From assembly GCF_963678635.1 (NCBI RefSeq), contig NC_087070.1, forward strand, positions 33,185,955 to 33,249,954: a stretch of DNA of 64,000 bases, read 5' to 3'. This DNA comes from Symsagittifera roscoffensis (lineage: Eukaryota; Xenacoelomorpha; Acoela; Convolutidae). Each line of letters opens with the position of its first letter. Positions within the stretch are counted from its first letter, which is position 1. This document shows, piece after piece, positions 25,763 through 36,429 of the stretch. The position numbers and the translations under genes are program-made. A model generated the notes under the pieces. It made no database searches. It was given only the letters and a program-made list of their open reading frames with translations, and was not told the origin of the DNA.

Positions 25763-25780
25763 AGATCTATATATAGATCT
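25763..25780. other. Perfect 18-nt palindrome after gag copy 2
   Basis: Same 18-nt palindrome as at 22,642-22,659, preserved without change although flanking bases differ (for example ATAGATCG against ATAAATCG just upstream). Confidence 0.8.
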
Positions 25781-25784
25781 TTGT

Positions 25785-27535
25785 TAATTTTTTGTTGAAC
25801 CTGGTTCTTTGCAGTTTTTCAAAAAACAACGGATTCTACATTTAGAAGTAGGTTGATTTTCCTGCTTAATGTGTTTTTTGAACCTGATTCCTTGCAACAT
25901 TTCTGAAAAAATAGATTCCAAGTTTGGAAAGAAGTTGTTTTCCTCATTTTGCTAGGTTTTTTTTGAACATGATTTCTTACAGCATTGCGAAAAAAAAGTT
26001 TCTTGTTTGGAAAGAGATTAAGTTTCTCTCGTTGTTTATGTCGGTTGCACCCAGTTACTCGAAGCATCTCAAAATATGGATTCCTTGTTTTGAAGTAGGC
26101 TGTATTTCTTACTTTCTTATGTTTTTTTGTAAACCTGTTTCTTTACAGCATTTAAATAAAAAAAAAGATTCCATAATTTGAAATAGGTTAATTTTCTTAC
26201 TTTGTTATGTTTTCTTAACCTTATTCCTTGAAGAATTTTAAAAAGAACAGACACAATGTTTGGAAAATTGGTTGCGTGTTTTCCTTTGTTATATTTTAAC
26301 TAAACCTGCATACTTGCAGCATATTAAAAAAAAGTCCATGATTGGAGTTAAGTTTTCATACTTTGCTATGTTCTTTTGAACCTGTTTGTTTGTGTCATTT
26401 CAAGAAACATTAATTTCAATTTTTGGAAAAGAGCTGCTTTTCCCGTTTTTTGTTCCTAATAAACAGATTCGTTGCAGCATTTCGGAAGAAATGATTCCAA
26501 TCTTGAAAATAGATTGTTTCTCTGATCTGGTTAAATTTTTTTTCGAACCTGCTTCCTTGCAACATTTCAAAAATCGGATTCCATAACTTCAAACAGGTTA
26601 TTTTTCCTACTTTGTTATCACTTTTTGAACCTCTCTTATTGGAGCATTTCAAAAAAAATGGACACACTTTTGGAAAACTGGTTCCGTTTCCTCCGTTGTT
26701 AGGTTTTTATTGAACTCGAATTATTGCAGCATTTGAAAAAAAATGCGTTCATGATTGGAAACAAGTTGCTTTCCTAGTTTGCTATACGTTTATTGAACCT
26801 GGTTCTTCTCTCCTATTTAGTGCAAATATTGAACTTGATTTACTCAGCATTGCAGAAAAAATTGATTCCATGTTTGGGGTTAGGTTGCTTTTTTGCTTTG
26901 TTATATTTTAACTGAACCTGGCTCCAGGTTTATAAATAGGTTGCTTCTCTTAGTTTGCTAGGTTTTTTTGAGCCTGATTCTTTAAAATCTTCCAAAAAAC
27001 CGAAACTAATAATTGGGAATAGGTTGCTTTTTTTACTCTGTTATATTGTTTTTGAACCTGATTTTTTTGTGTCCTTTCGAAAATGTTTGGGAATAGGTTG
27101 AGTTTCTGTCCTTGTTGTGTTTTTACTGAAGTTGATTCCTCGCAGCAACTCCAAAAAAGGATTTCATTCTTGGAAATTTGTTGCTTTTTTGCATTGTTAT
27201 GTTTTTTGAACCTAATTTCTTGCAGTTTTTTTTTAAAACGCACATTCAATTTTTGGAAAAAGTTCGCTTTTTTTTACTTTGATATGTTTTTGTTGAATCC
27301 ACTTCCTTGCAGCTTTTCAGTGAAAGAATAAATTCTATGTTTAGAAATAGGTTGCGTTTTCAATTTTTTTAAGCTTTGATTGAACGAGAATCTTTGCAGC
27401 ATTTCCTGACAAAATTGACTCCAGGTTTAATAATAGGTTGCTTTTTTTTTAGTTTTCTAGGTTTTTATTGAGCCTGGTTCTTTGCAGTTTTACGAATATA
27501 CCTATTGGGAAAAAATTGTTTTTCTTACTTATCAT
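25785..27535. repeat. ~84-bp minisatellite array
   Basis: About twenty degenerate units of the same family as at 22,664. The first five mirror 22,664-23,098; the rest are additional. Units differ by point changes and by variable T and A runs, so the period drifts between about 80 and 90 bp. Short open frames on both strands (for example 26,386-26,586 on plus and 26,950-27,249 on minus) arise because 84 is divisible by three, and I do not call them genes. Confidence 0.8.
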
Positions 27536-27536
27536 T

Positions 27537-27603
27537 CCTGTTTGATTTATTAAACAGGTATTATAAAAACGTTGTTTTTTTCCTGTTTGATTTATTAAAC
27601 AGG
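27537..27603. repeat. Two tandem hairpins at the array/satellite boundary
   Basis: CCTGTTTGATTTATTAAACAGG without its last two bases is shown by the arms CCTGTTT and AAACAGG around GATTTATT at 27,537-27,558, and the same 22-nt hairpin recurs at 27,582-27,603, each followed by TATTAT and AAAACG. They sit exactly where the ~84-bp array ends and the satellite leader begins. Confidence 0.85.
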
Positions 27604-27613
27604 TATTATGAAA

Positions 27614-27890
27614 ACGTTTTTTTTTCCAGATGAGATCTGGTTTTTTTTTTTTTTTTTTTTTGAGACGCTTTTTCGAAAAATTCGCTTTCATAAGAAAACT
27701 ACCCGTCAAATTCTCATAAAAGTGGTATCAATGGATTCAGTAGCGTTTCACCTACCTGCTTGCATGACATTTAGGGCAATTTTTACCCTACCCTACCCCC
27801 TACGGTCTTAGAAAAGCTTCACAACTCGGTACTTTTTTCACCTTTTGCCCATTTTTTCGGAAATTTTCGATTTCCTCAAAAACTACTTGT
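27614..27890. repeat. Satellite leader module (also near 28,970, 30,670, 31,840, 34,165)
   Basis: The module begins with CCAGATGAGATCTGG, a hairpin with 6-bp arms, followed by a T-run, GAGACGC, ACTACCCGTCA, GGATTCAGTAGCGTTTCACC, ACCCTACCCCACCCCCTACG and CAACTCGGTACTTTTTTCAC, then merges into a satellite monomer. The copies are much more alike than average monomers, so the module spread with the block duplications. The 34,165 copy lacks the opening hairpin and arises within a monomer, at ACTACCCGTCAGATTC. Confidence 0.8.
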
Positions 27891-28689
27891 CCAGATTTAG
27901 GATTAAGGGTTTAATCGATAGAACAGGTTGTAGGAAACTCCCATGCACAAGCGGCTAGTACTTAACTTGCCTAGGGGAAGAGCTATAGTCTTAGGAAAAG
28001 TCACTTTTTTTTTACTTTTTTGGCCTTTTTTCAAATCTTTCCGATTTCCTCAAAAACTACCCGTCCAGATTTGGCATTAAGGGTTTAATCGATAGACCAG
28101 GTTGTAGGAACCCGTGGTCTATGCACAAGCGGCTGGTCCCAAATTTGCTTAGGCAAAGAGCTATAGACTTAGGAAAAGTCACTTTTTTGATTTTTTTTGC
28201 CTATTTTTTCGGAAATTATCGATTTCCTCAAAAACTACCCATCCAGATTTGAAATTAAGGGTTTAATCGATAGACCAGGTTGTAGGAAACTCCCCCGCAC
28301 AAGCGGCTGGTCCCTATTTTGCTTAGGGGAAGAGCTATAGACTTAGGAAAAATCACATTTTTGATTTTTTTGCCTATTTTTTTCGGAAATTATCGATTTC
28401 CTCAAAAACTACCCATCCAGATTTGGAATTAAGGGTTTAATCGATAGACCAGGTTGTAGGAACCCCTGGTCTATGCACAAGCGGCTGGTCCCTAATTTGC
28501 TTAGGGGAAGAGCTATAGACTTAGGAAAAGTCACTTTTTTTGATTTTTTTGCCTATTTTTTCGGAAATTATCGATTTCCTCAAAAACTACCCATCCAGAT
28601 TTGGGATTAAGGGTTTAATCGATAGACCAGGTTGTAGGAAACTCCCCTGCCCAAGCGGCTGGTCCTTAATTTGTCTCGGGGAAGAGCTG

Positions 28690-28965
28690 TACACTTAGGA
28701 AAAAATTTTTTAAAAGTTTTTTTAGCATTGGAACAAAGATTCAATAAACTTATTGTGTGTATTTTTTAGACAATGGAATCCGCTATGTCTACGTTTTCTC
28801 GCTTTTGCTTGGTGCTATTGGCTTTGTGTTGAGTTTTTTAGTAGGAATTTTTTGTAGGAAGGGCGCTATCGACTTGAGAAACCTGAAATTTTAAAACAAT
28901 TTTAAAATAATCAGTATTAAAATAATCAAACAGGTCTCTCCAGCTTTCAGCTGGGCCCCTAAGGA
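28690..28965. repeat. Satellite trailer module (also near 30,395, 31,560 and, in part, 36,340)
   Basis: The trailer starts after a monomer with TACACTTAGGAAAAA, passes GCATTGGAACAAAG, CAATAAACTTATTGTG, TTTTTTAGACAATGGAATCC, GGAAGGGCGCTATCGACTTG and AATAATCAAACAGGTCTCTCC, and ends with CCAGCTTTCAGCTGG, a hairpin with 6-bp arms, then GCCCCTA. It is followed by a new leader, or at 36,430 by the ~84-bp array. The 36,340 copy keeps only its last part. Confidence 0.8.
28773..28832 (+). CDS. Possible 19-codon signal-peptide-like mini-ORF in the trailer
   Basis: MESAMSTFSRFCLVLLALC then TGA: a short N-terminal region with one Arg, a hydrophobic core and an Ala-x-Cys end, as in a secretory signal peptide. 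It is preceded by an acceptor-like TTTTTTAG. An identical frame is at 30,475-30,534. The copy at 31,644 has lost one base in GGCTTTG and shifts frame to end after EFFSRNFL. No mature peptide follows in the same frame. It could be a chance frame, or the first coding exon of a gene captured into the satellite. Confidence 0.2.
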   Translation: MESAMSTFSRFCLVLLALC

Positions 28966-31900
28966 AAACGTTTTTTTTTTCCAGATGAGATCTGGATTTT
29001 TTTTTTATGATTTTTTTTGAGACGCATTTTCGAAAAATTCGCTTTCCCAAAAAACTACCCGTCAGATTCTCATAAAAAAGGTACCAATGGATTCAGTAGC
29101 GTTTCACCTACCTGCCTGCATGAGATTTAGGGCAATTTTTACCCTACCCCACCCCCTACGGTCTTAGAAAAGCTTCACAACTCGGTACTTTTTTCACTTT
29201 TGCCCATTTTTTCGGAAATTTTCGATTTCCTCAAAAACTATCCGTCCAGATTTGGGATTAAGGGTTTAATCGATAGACCAGATTGTAGGAAACTCCCATG
29301 CACAAACGGCTGGTCCCTAATTTGCTTAGGGGAAGAGCTATAGACTTAGGAAAAGTCACTTTTTTGATTTTTTTTGCCTATTTTTTCGGAAATTATCGAT
29401 TTCCTCAAAAACTACCCATCCAGATTTGAAATTAAGGGTTTAATCGATAGACCAGGTTGTAGGAAACTCCCCCGCACAAGCGGCTGGTCCCTATTTTGCT
29501 TAGGGGAAGAGCTATAGACTTAGGAAAAATCACTTTTTTGATTTTTTTGCCTATTTTTTTCGGAAATTATCGATTTCCTCAAAAACTACCCATCCAGATT
29601 TGGGATTAAGGGTTTAATCGATAGACCAGGTTGTAGGAACCCCTGGTCTATGCACAAGCGGCTGGTCCCTAATTTGCTTAGGGGAAGAGCTATAGACTTA
29701 GGAAAAGTCACTTTTTGATTTTTTTTGCCTATTTTTTCGGAAATTTTGATTTCCTCAAAAACTACACGTCCAGATTTGGGATTAAGGGTTTAATCGATAG
29801 ACCAGATTGTAGGAAACTCCCATGCACAAACGGCTGGTCCCTAATTTGCTTAGGGGAAGAGCTATAGACTTAGGAAAAGTCACTTTTTTGATTTTTTTTG
29901 CCTATTTTTTCGGAAATTATCGATTTCCTCAAAAACTACCCATCCAGATTTGAAATTAAGGGTTTAATCGATAGACCAGGTTGTAGGAAACTCCCCCGCA
30001 CAAGCGGCTGGTCCCTATTTTGCTTAGGGGAAGAGCTATAGACTTAGGAAAAATCACTTTTTTGATTTTTTTGCCTATTTTTTTCGGAAATTATCGATTT
30101 CCTCAAAAACTACCCATCCAGATTTGGGATTAAGGGTTTAATCGATAGACCAGGTTGTAGGAACCCCTGGTCTATGCACAAGCGGCTGGTCCCTAATTTG
30201 CTTAGGGGAAGAGCTATAGACTTAGGAAAAGTCACTTTTTTTGATTTTTTTGCCTATTTTTTCGGAAATTATCGATTTCCTCAAAAACTACCCATCCAGA
30301 TTTGGGATTAAGGGTTTAATCGATAGACCAGGTTGTAGGAAACTCCCCTGCCCAAGCGGCTGGTCCTTAATTTGTCTCGGGGAAGAGCTGTACACTTAGG
30401 AAAAAATTTTTTAAAAGTTTTTTTTAGCATTGGAACAAAGATTCAATAAACTTATTGTGTGTATTTTTTAGACAATGGAATCCGCTATGTCTACGTTTTC
30501 TCGCTTTTGCTTGGTGCTATTGGCTTTGTGTTGAGTTGTTTAGTAGGAATTTTTTGTAGGAAGGGCGCTATCGACTTGAGAAACCTGAAATTTTAAAACA
30601 ATTTTAAAATAATCAGTATTAAAATAATCAAACAGGTCTCTCCAGCTTTCAGCTGGGCCCCTAAGGAAAACGTTTTTTTTTCCAGATGAGATCTGGATTT
30701 TTTTTTAATGATTTTTTTGAGACGCTTTTTCGAAAAATTCGCTTTCCCAAAAAACTACCCGTCAGATTCTCATAAAAAAGGTACCAATGGATTCAGTAGC
30801 GTTTCACCTACCTGCCTGCATGAGATTTAGGGCAATTTTTACCCTACCCCACCCCCTACGGTCTTAGAAAAGCTTCACAACTCGGTACTTTTTTCACTTT
30901 TGCCCATTTTTTCGGAAATTTTCGATTTCCTCAAAAACTATCCGTCCAGATTTGGGATTAAGGTTTAATCGATAGACCAGGTTGTAGGAAACTCCCATGC
31001 ACAAGCGGCTGGTCCCTAATTTGCTTAGGGGAAGAGCTATAGACTTAGGAAAAGTCACTTTTTTGATTTTTTTGCCTATTTTTTCGGAAATTATCGATTT
31101 CCTCAAAAACTACCCAGCCAGATTTGGAATTAAGGGTTCAATCGATAGAACAGGTTGTAGGAAACTCCCATGCACAAATGGCTGGTCCCTAATTTGCTTA
31201 GGGGAAGAGCTATATACTTAGGAAAAGTCACTTTTTTGATTTTTTTGCCTATTTTTTCGGAAATTATCGATTTCCTCAAAAACTACCCATCCAGATATGG
31301 AATTAAGGGTTTAATCGATAGAACAGGTTGTAGGAAACTCCCCCGCACAAGCGGCTGGTCCTTAACTTGCCTAGGGGAAGAGCTATAGACTTAGGAAAAG
31401 TCACTTTTTTTGATTTTTTTGCCTATTTTTTCGGAAATTATCGATTTCCTCAAAAACTACCCATCCAGATTTGGGATTAAGGGTTTAATCGATAGACCAG
31501 GTTGTAGGAAACTCCCCTGCCCAAGCGGCTGGTCCTTAATTTGTCTCGGGGAAGAGCTGTACACTTAGGAAAAATTTTTTTAAAAGTTTTTTTTAGCATT
31601 GGAACAAAGATTCAATAAACTTATTGTGTGTATTTTTTAGACAATGGAATCCGCTATGTCTACGTTTTCTCGCTTTTGCTTGGTGCTATTGGTTTGTGTT
31701 GAGTTTTTTAGTAGGAATTTTTTGTAGGAAGGGCGCTATCGACTTGAGAAACCTGAAATTTTAAAACAATTTTAAAATAATCAGTATTAAAATAATCAAA
31801 CAGGTCTCTCCAGCTTTCAGCTGGGCCCCTAGTGAAAACGTTTTTTTTTCCAGATGAGATCTGGATTTTTTTTAATGATTTTTTTGAGACGCTTTTTCGA

Positions 31901-34753
31901 AAAATTCGCTTTCCCAAAAAACTACCCGTCAGATTCTCATAAAAAAGGTACCAATGGATTCAGTAGCGTTTCACCTACCTGCCTGCATGAGATTTAGGGC
32001 AATTTTTACCCTACCCCACCCCCTACGGTCTTAGAAAAGTTTCACAACTCGGTACTTTTTTCACTTTTGCCCATTTTTTCGGAAATTTTCGATTTCCTCA
32101 AAAACTATCCGTCCAGATTTGGGATTAAGGTTTAATCGATAGACCAGGTTGTAGGAAACTCCCATGCACAAGCGGCTGGTCCCTAATTTGCTTAGGGGAA
32201 GAGCTATAGACTTAGGAAAAGTCACTTTTTTGATTTTTTTGCCTATTTTTTCGGAAATTATCGATTTCCTCAAAAACTACCCATCCAGATTTGGAATTAA
32301 GGGTTCAATCGATAGAACAGGTTGTAGGAAACTCCCATGCACAAGCGGCTGGTCCCTAATTTGCTTAGGGGAAGAGCTATATACTTAGGAAAAGTCACTT
32401 TTTTGATTTTTTTGCCTATTTTTTCGGAAATTATCGATTTCCTCAAAAACTACCCATCCAGATTTGGAATTAAGGGTTTAATCGATAGAACAGGTTGTAG
32501 GAAACTCCCCCGCACAAGCGGCTGGTCCTTAACTTGCCTAGGGGAAGAGCTATAGACTTAGGAAAAGTCACTTTTTGATTTTTTTGCCTCTTTTTTCGGA
32601 AATTATCGATTTCCTCAAAAACTACCCATCCAGATTTGGGATTAAGGGTTTAATCGATAGACCAGGTTGTAGGAAACTCCCATGCACAACCGGCTGGTCC
32701 CTAATTTGCTTAAGGGAAGAGCTATAGACTTAGGAAAAGTCACTTTTTTGATTTTTTTGTCTATTTTTTCGGAAATTATCGATTTCCTCAAAAACTACCC
32801 ATCCAGATTTGGGATTAAGGGTTTAATCGATAGACCAGGTTGTAGAAAACTCCCATGCACAAGCGGCTGGTCCCTAATTTGCTTAGGGGAAGAGCTATAG
32901 ACTTAGGAAAGTCACTTTTTTGATTTTTTTGCCTATTTTTTCGGAAATTATCGATTTCCTCAAAAACTACCCATCCAGATTTGGAATTAAGGGTTTAATT
33001 GATAGACCAGGTTGAAGGAAACTCTCCCGCACAAGCGGCTGGTCCCTAATTTGCTTAGGGGAAGAGCTATAGACTTAGGAAAAGTCACTTTTTGATTTTT
33101 TTGCCTCTTTTTTCGGAAATTATCGATTTCCTCAAAAACTACCCATCCAGATTTGGGATTAAGGGTTTAATCGATAGACCAGGTTGTAGAAAACTCCCAT
33201 GCACAAGCGGCTGGTCCCTAATTTGCTTAGGGGAAGAGCTATAGACTTAGGAAAGTCACTTTTTTGATTTTTTTGCCTATTTTTTCGGAAATTATCGATT
33301 TCCTCAAAAACTACCCATCCAGATTTGGAATTAAGGGTTTAATTGATAGACCAGGTTGAAGGAAACTCTCCCGCACAAGCGGCTGGTCCCTAATTTGCTT
33401 AGGGGAAGAGCTATAGACTTAGGAAAAGTCACTTTTTTGATTTTTTTTGCCTATTTTTTCGGAAATTTTTGATTTCCTCAAAAACTACACGTCCAGATTT
33501 GGGATTAAGGGTTTAATCGATAGACCAGATTGTAGGAAACTCCCATGCACAAACGGCTGGTCCCTAATTTGCTTAGGGGAAGAGCTATAGACTTAGGAAA
33601 AGTCAGTTTTTTGATTTTTTTGCCTATTTTTTCGGAAGTTATCGTTTTTCTCAAAAACTACCCATCCAGATTTGGGATTAAGGGTTCAATCGATAGACCG
33701 GGTTGTAGGAAACTCCCCCGCACAAGCGGCTGGTCCTTAACTTGCCTAGGGGAAGAGCTATAGACTTAGGAAAAGTCACTTTTTTGACTTTTTTGACCTT
33801 TTTTCAAATCTTTTCGATTTCCTCAAAAACTACCCGTCCAGATTTGGGATTAAGGTTTAATCGATAGACCAGGTTGTAGGAAACTCCCATGCACAAACGG
33901 CTGGTCCCTAATTTGCTTAGGGGAAGAGCTATAGACTTAGGAAAAGTCACTTTTTTGATTTTTTTGCCTATTTTTTCGGAAATTATCGATTTCCTCAAAA
34001 ACTACCCATACAGATTTGGAATTAAGGGTTTAATCGATAGACCAGGTTGTAAGAAACTCCCCCGCACAAGCGGCTGGTCCTTAACTTGTCTAGGGGAAGA
34101 GCTATAGACGTAGGAAAAGTCACTTTTTTGATTTTTTTTGCCTATTTTTTCGGAAATTATCGATTTCCTCAAAAACTACCCGTCAGATTCTCATAAAAAA
34201 GGTACCAATGGATTCAGTAGCGTTTCACCTACCTGCCTGCATGAAATTTAGGGCAATATTTACCCTACCCCACCCCCTACGGTCTTAGAAAAGCTTCACA
34301 ACTCGGTACTTTTTTCACATTTTGCCCATTTTTTCGGAAATTTTCGATTTCCTCAAAAACTACCCGTCCAGATTTGGGATTAAGGTTTAATCGATAGACC
34401 AGGTTGTAGGAACTCTCATGCACAAGCCGCTCGTCCCTAATTTGCTTAGGGGAAGAGCTATAGACTTAGGAAAAGTCACTTTTTTGATTTTTTTGCCTAT
34501 TTTTTCGGAAATTATCGATTTCCTCAAAAACTACCCATACAGATTTGGAATTAAGGGTTTAATCGATAGACCAGGTTGTAGGAAACTCCCCCGCACAAGC
34601 GGCTCGACCTTAAATTGCCTAGGGGAAGAGCTATACACTTAGGAATAGTCAATTTTTCGGTTTTTAGGCCATTTTTTCAAACTTTTTCGATTTCAAAAAC
34701 TACCCATCCAGATTTGGGATTAAGGGTTTAATCGATAGACCAGGTTGTAGGAA

Positions 34754-34765
34754 CCCCCCCCCCCC
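34754..34765. repeat. C12 homopolymer within a satellite monomer
   Basis: A run of twelve C replaces the usual GGAAACTCCC segment. Similar runs of 14 and 13 C are at 35,449-35,462 and 36,315-36,327, only in the last third of the array, marking a satellite subfamily. Confidence 0.9.
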
Positions 34766-36429
34766 TCCCTATACAAACGGCTCGTCCCTAATTTGTTTAG
34801 GGGAAGAGCTATACACCTAGGAATAGTCAATTTTTCGGTTTTTAGGCCGTTTTTTCAAACTTTTTCGATTTCTTCAAAAACTACCCATCCAGATTTGGAA
34901 TTAAGGGTTTAATCGAAAAACCAGGTTGTAGGAAACTCCGCTGCCCAAGCGGCTGGTCCTTAATTTGTCTCGGGGAAGAGCTGTACACTTAGGAAAAGTC
35001 ACTTTTTTGATTTTTTGCCTATTTTTTCGGAAATTATCGATTTCCTCAAAAACTACCCATCCAGATTTCGAGTTAAGGGTTTAATCGATAGAACAGGTTG
35101 TAGGAAACTCCCTCGCACAAGCGGCTGGTCCTTAACGTGCCTAGGGGAAGAGCTATAGACTTAGGAAAAGTCACTTTTTTGACTTTTTTGGCCTTTTTTC
35201 AAATCTTTCCGATTTCCTCAAAAACTACCCGTCCAGATTTGGGATTGAGGTTTTAATCGATAGACCAGGTTGTAGGAACCCCCTACACAAACTGCTCGTC
35301 CCTAATTTGTCTAGGGGAAGAGCTATACACTTAGGAATAGTCAATTTTTTGGTTTTTAGGCCATTTTTTCAAACTTTTTCGATTTCTTCAAAAACTACCC
35401 ATCCAGATTTGGGATTAAGGGTTTAATCGATAGACCAGGTTGTAGGAACCCCCCCCCCCCCCTATACAAACGGCTCGTCCCTAATTTGTTTAGGGGAAGA
35501 GCTATACACTTAGGAATAGTCAATTTTTCGGTTTTTAGGCCGTTTTTTCAAACTTTTTCGATTTCCTCAAAAACTACCCATCCAGATTTCGAGTTAAGGG
35601 TTTAATCGATAGAACAGGTTGTAGGAAACTCCCTCGCACAAGCGGCTGGTCCTTAACGTGCCTAGGGGAAGAGCTATAGACTTAGGAAAAGTCACTTTTT
35701 TGACTTTTTTGGCCTTTTTTCAAATCTTTCCGATTTCCTCAAAAACTACCCGTCCAGATTATGGATTGAGGTTTTAATCGATAGACCAGGTTGTAGGAAC
35801 CCCCTACACAAACTGCTCGTCCCTAATTTGTCTAGGGGAAGAGCTATACACTTAGGAATAGTCAATTTTTTGGTTTTTAGGCCATTTTTTCAAACTTTTT
35901 CGATTTCTTCAAAAACTACCCATCCAGATTTGGGATTAAGGGTTTAATCGATAGACCAGGTTGTAGGAAACTCCCCTGCCCAAGCGGCTGGTCCTAAACT
36001 TGTCTCGGGGAACAGCTGTACACTTAGGAAAAGTCACTTTTTTGATTTTTTCGCCTATTTTTTCGAAAATTATCGAATTCCTCAAAAACTACCCATCCAG
36101 ATTTGGAATTAAGGGTTTAATCGATAGACCGGGTTGTAGGAAACTCCCCCGCACAAGCGGCTGGTCCTTAACTTGCCTAGGGGAAGAGCTATAGACTTAG
36201 GAAAAGTCACTTTTTTGACTTTTTTGACCTTTTTTCAAATCTTTCCGATTTCCTCAAAAACTACTCGTCCAGATTTGGGATTAAGGGTTTAATCGATAGA
36301 CCAGGTTGTAGGAACCCCCCCCCCCCCTACACAAACGGCTCGACTTGAGAAACCTGAAATTTTAAAACAATTTTAAAATAATCATTTTTAAAATAATCAA
36401 ACAGGTCTCTCCAGCTTTCAGCTGGGCCC

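Larger units (their letters stand above)
19992..26213 (+). repeat. Tandem duplication, two copies, offset 3,111 bp
   Basis: Copy 1 (19,992-23,102) and copy 2 (23,103 to about 26,213) run in the same order and orientation. TCTGACATAGAATCC occurs at 19,992 and 23,103, giving the offset, and the match continues through the gag remnant, an 18-nt palindrome and the first part of the ~84-bp array. At the junction, minisatellite sequence (TTTTCTTACTTATTTG) passes directly into copy 2. Scattered substitutions and small indels show that the duplication is not very recent, but it is younger than most of the gag decay because many stops are shared. Confidence 0.85.

Noticed and set aside
27950-36190. 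Interstitial telomere
   Set aside because: TTAGGG occurs once per monomer as a hairpin arm, not as tandem hexamers.
28838-36194. Many open frames of 60-74 codons in the satellite (such as MHKRLVPNLLRGRA)
   Set aside because: They repeat with the 172-173 bp monomer, occur on both strands and follow DNA identity; nothing indicates translation.
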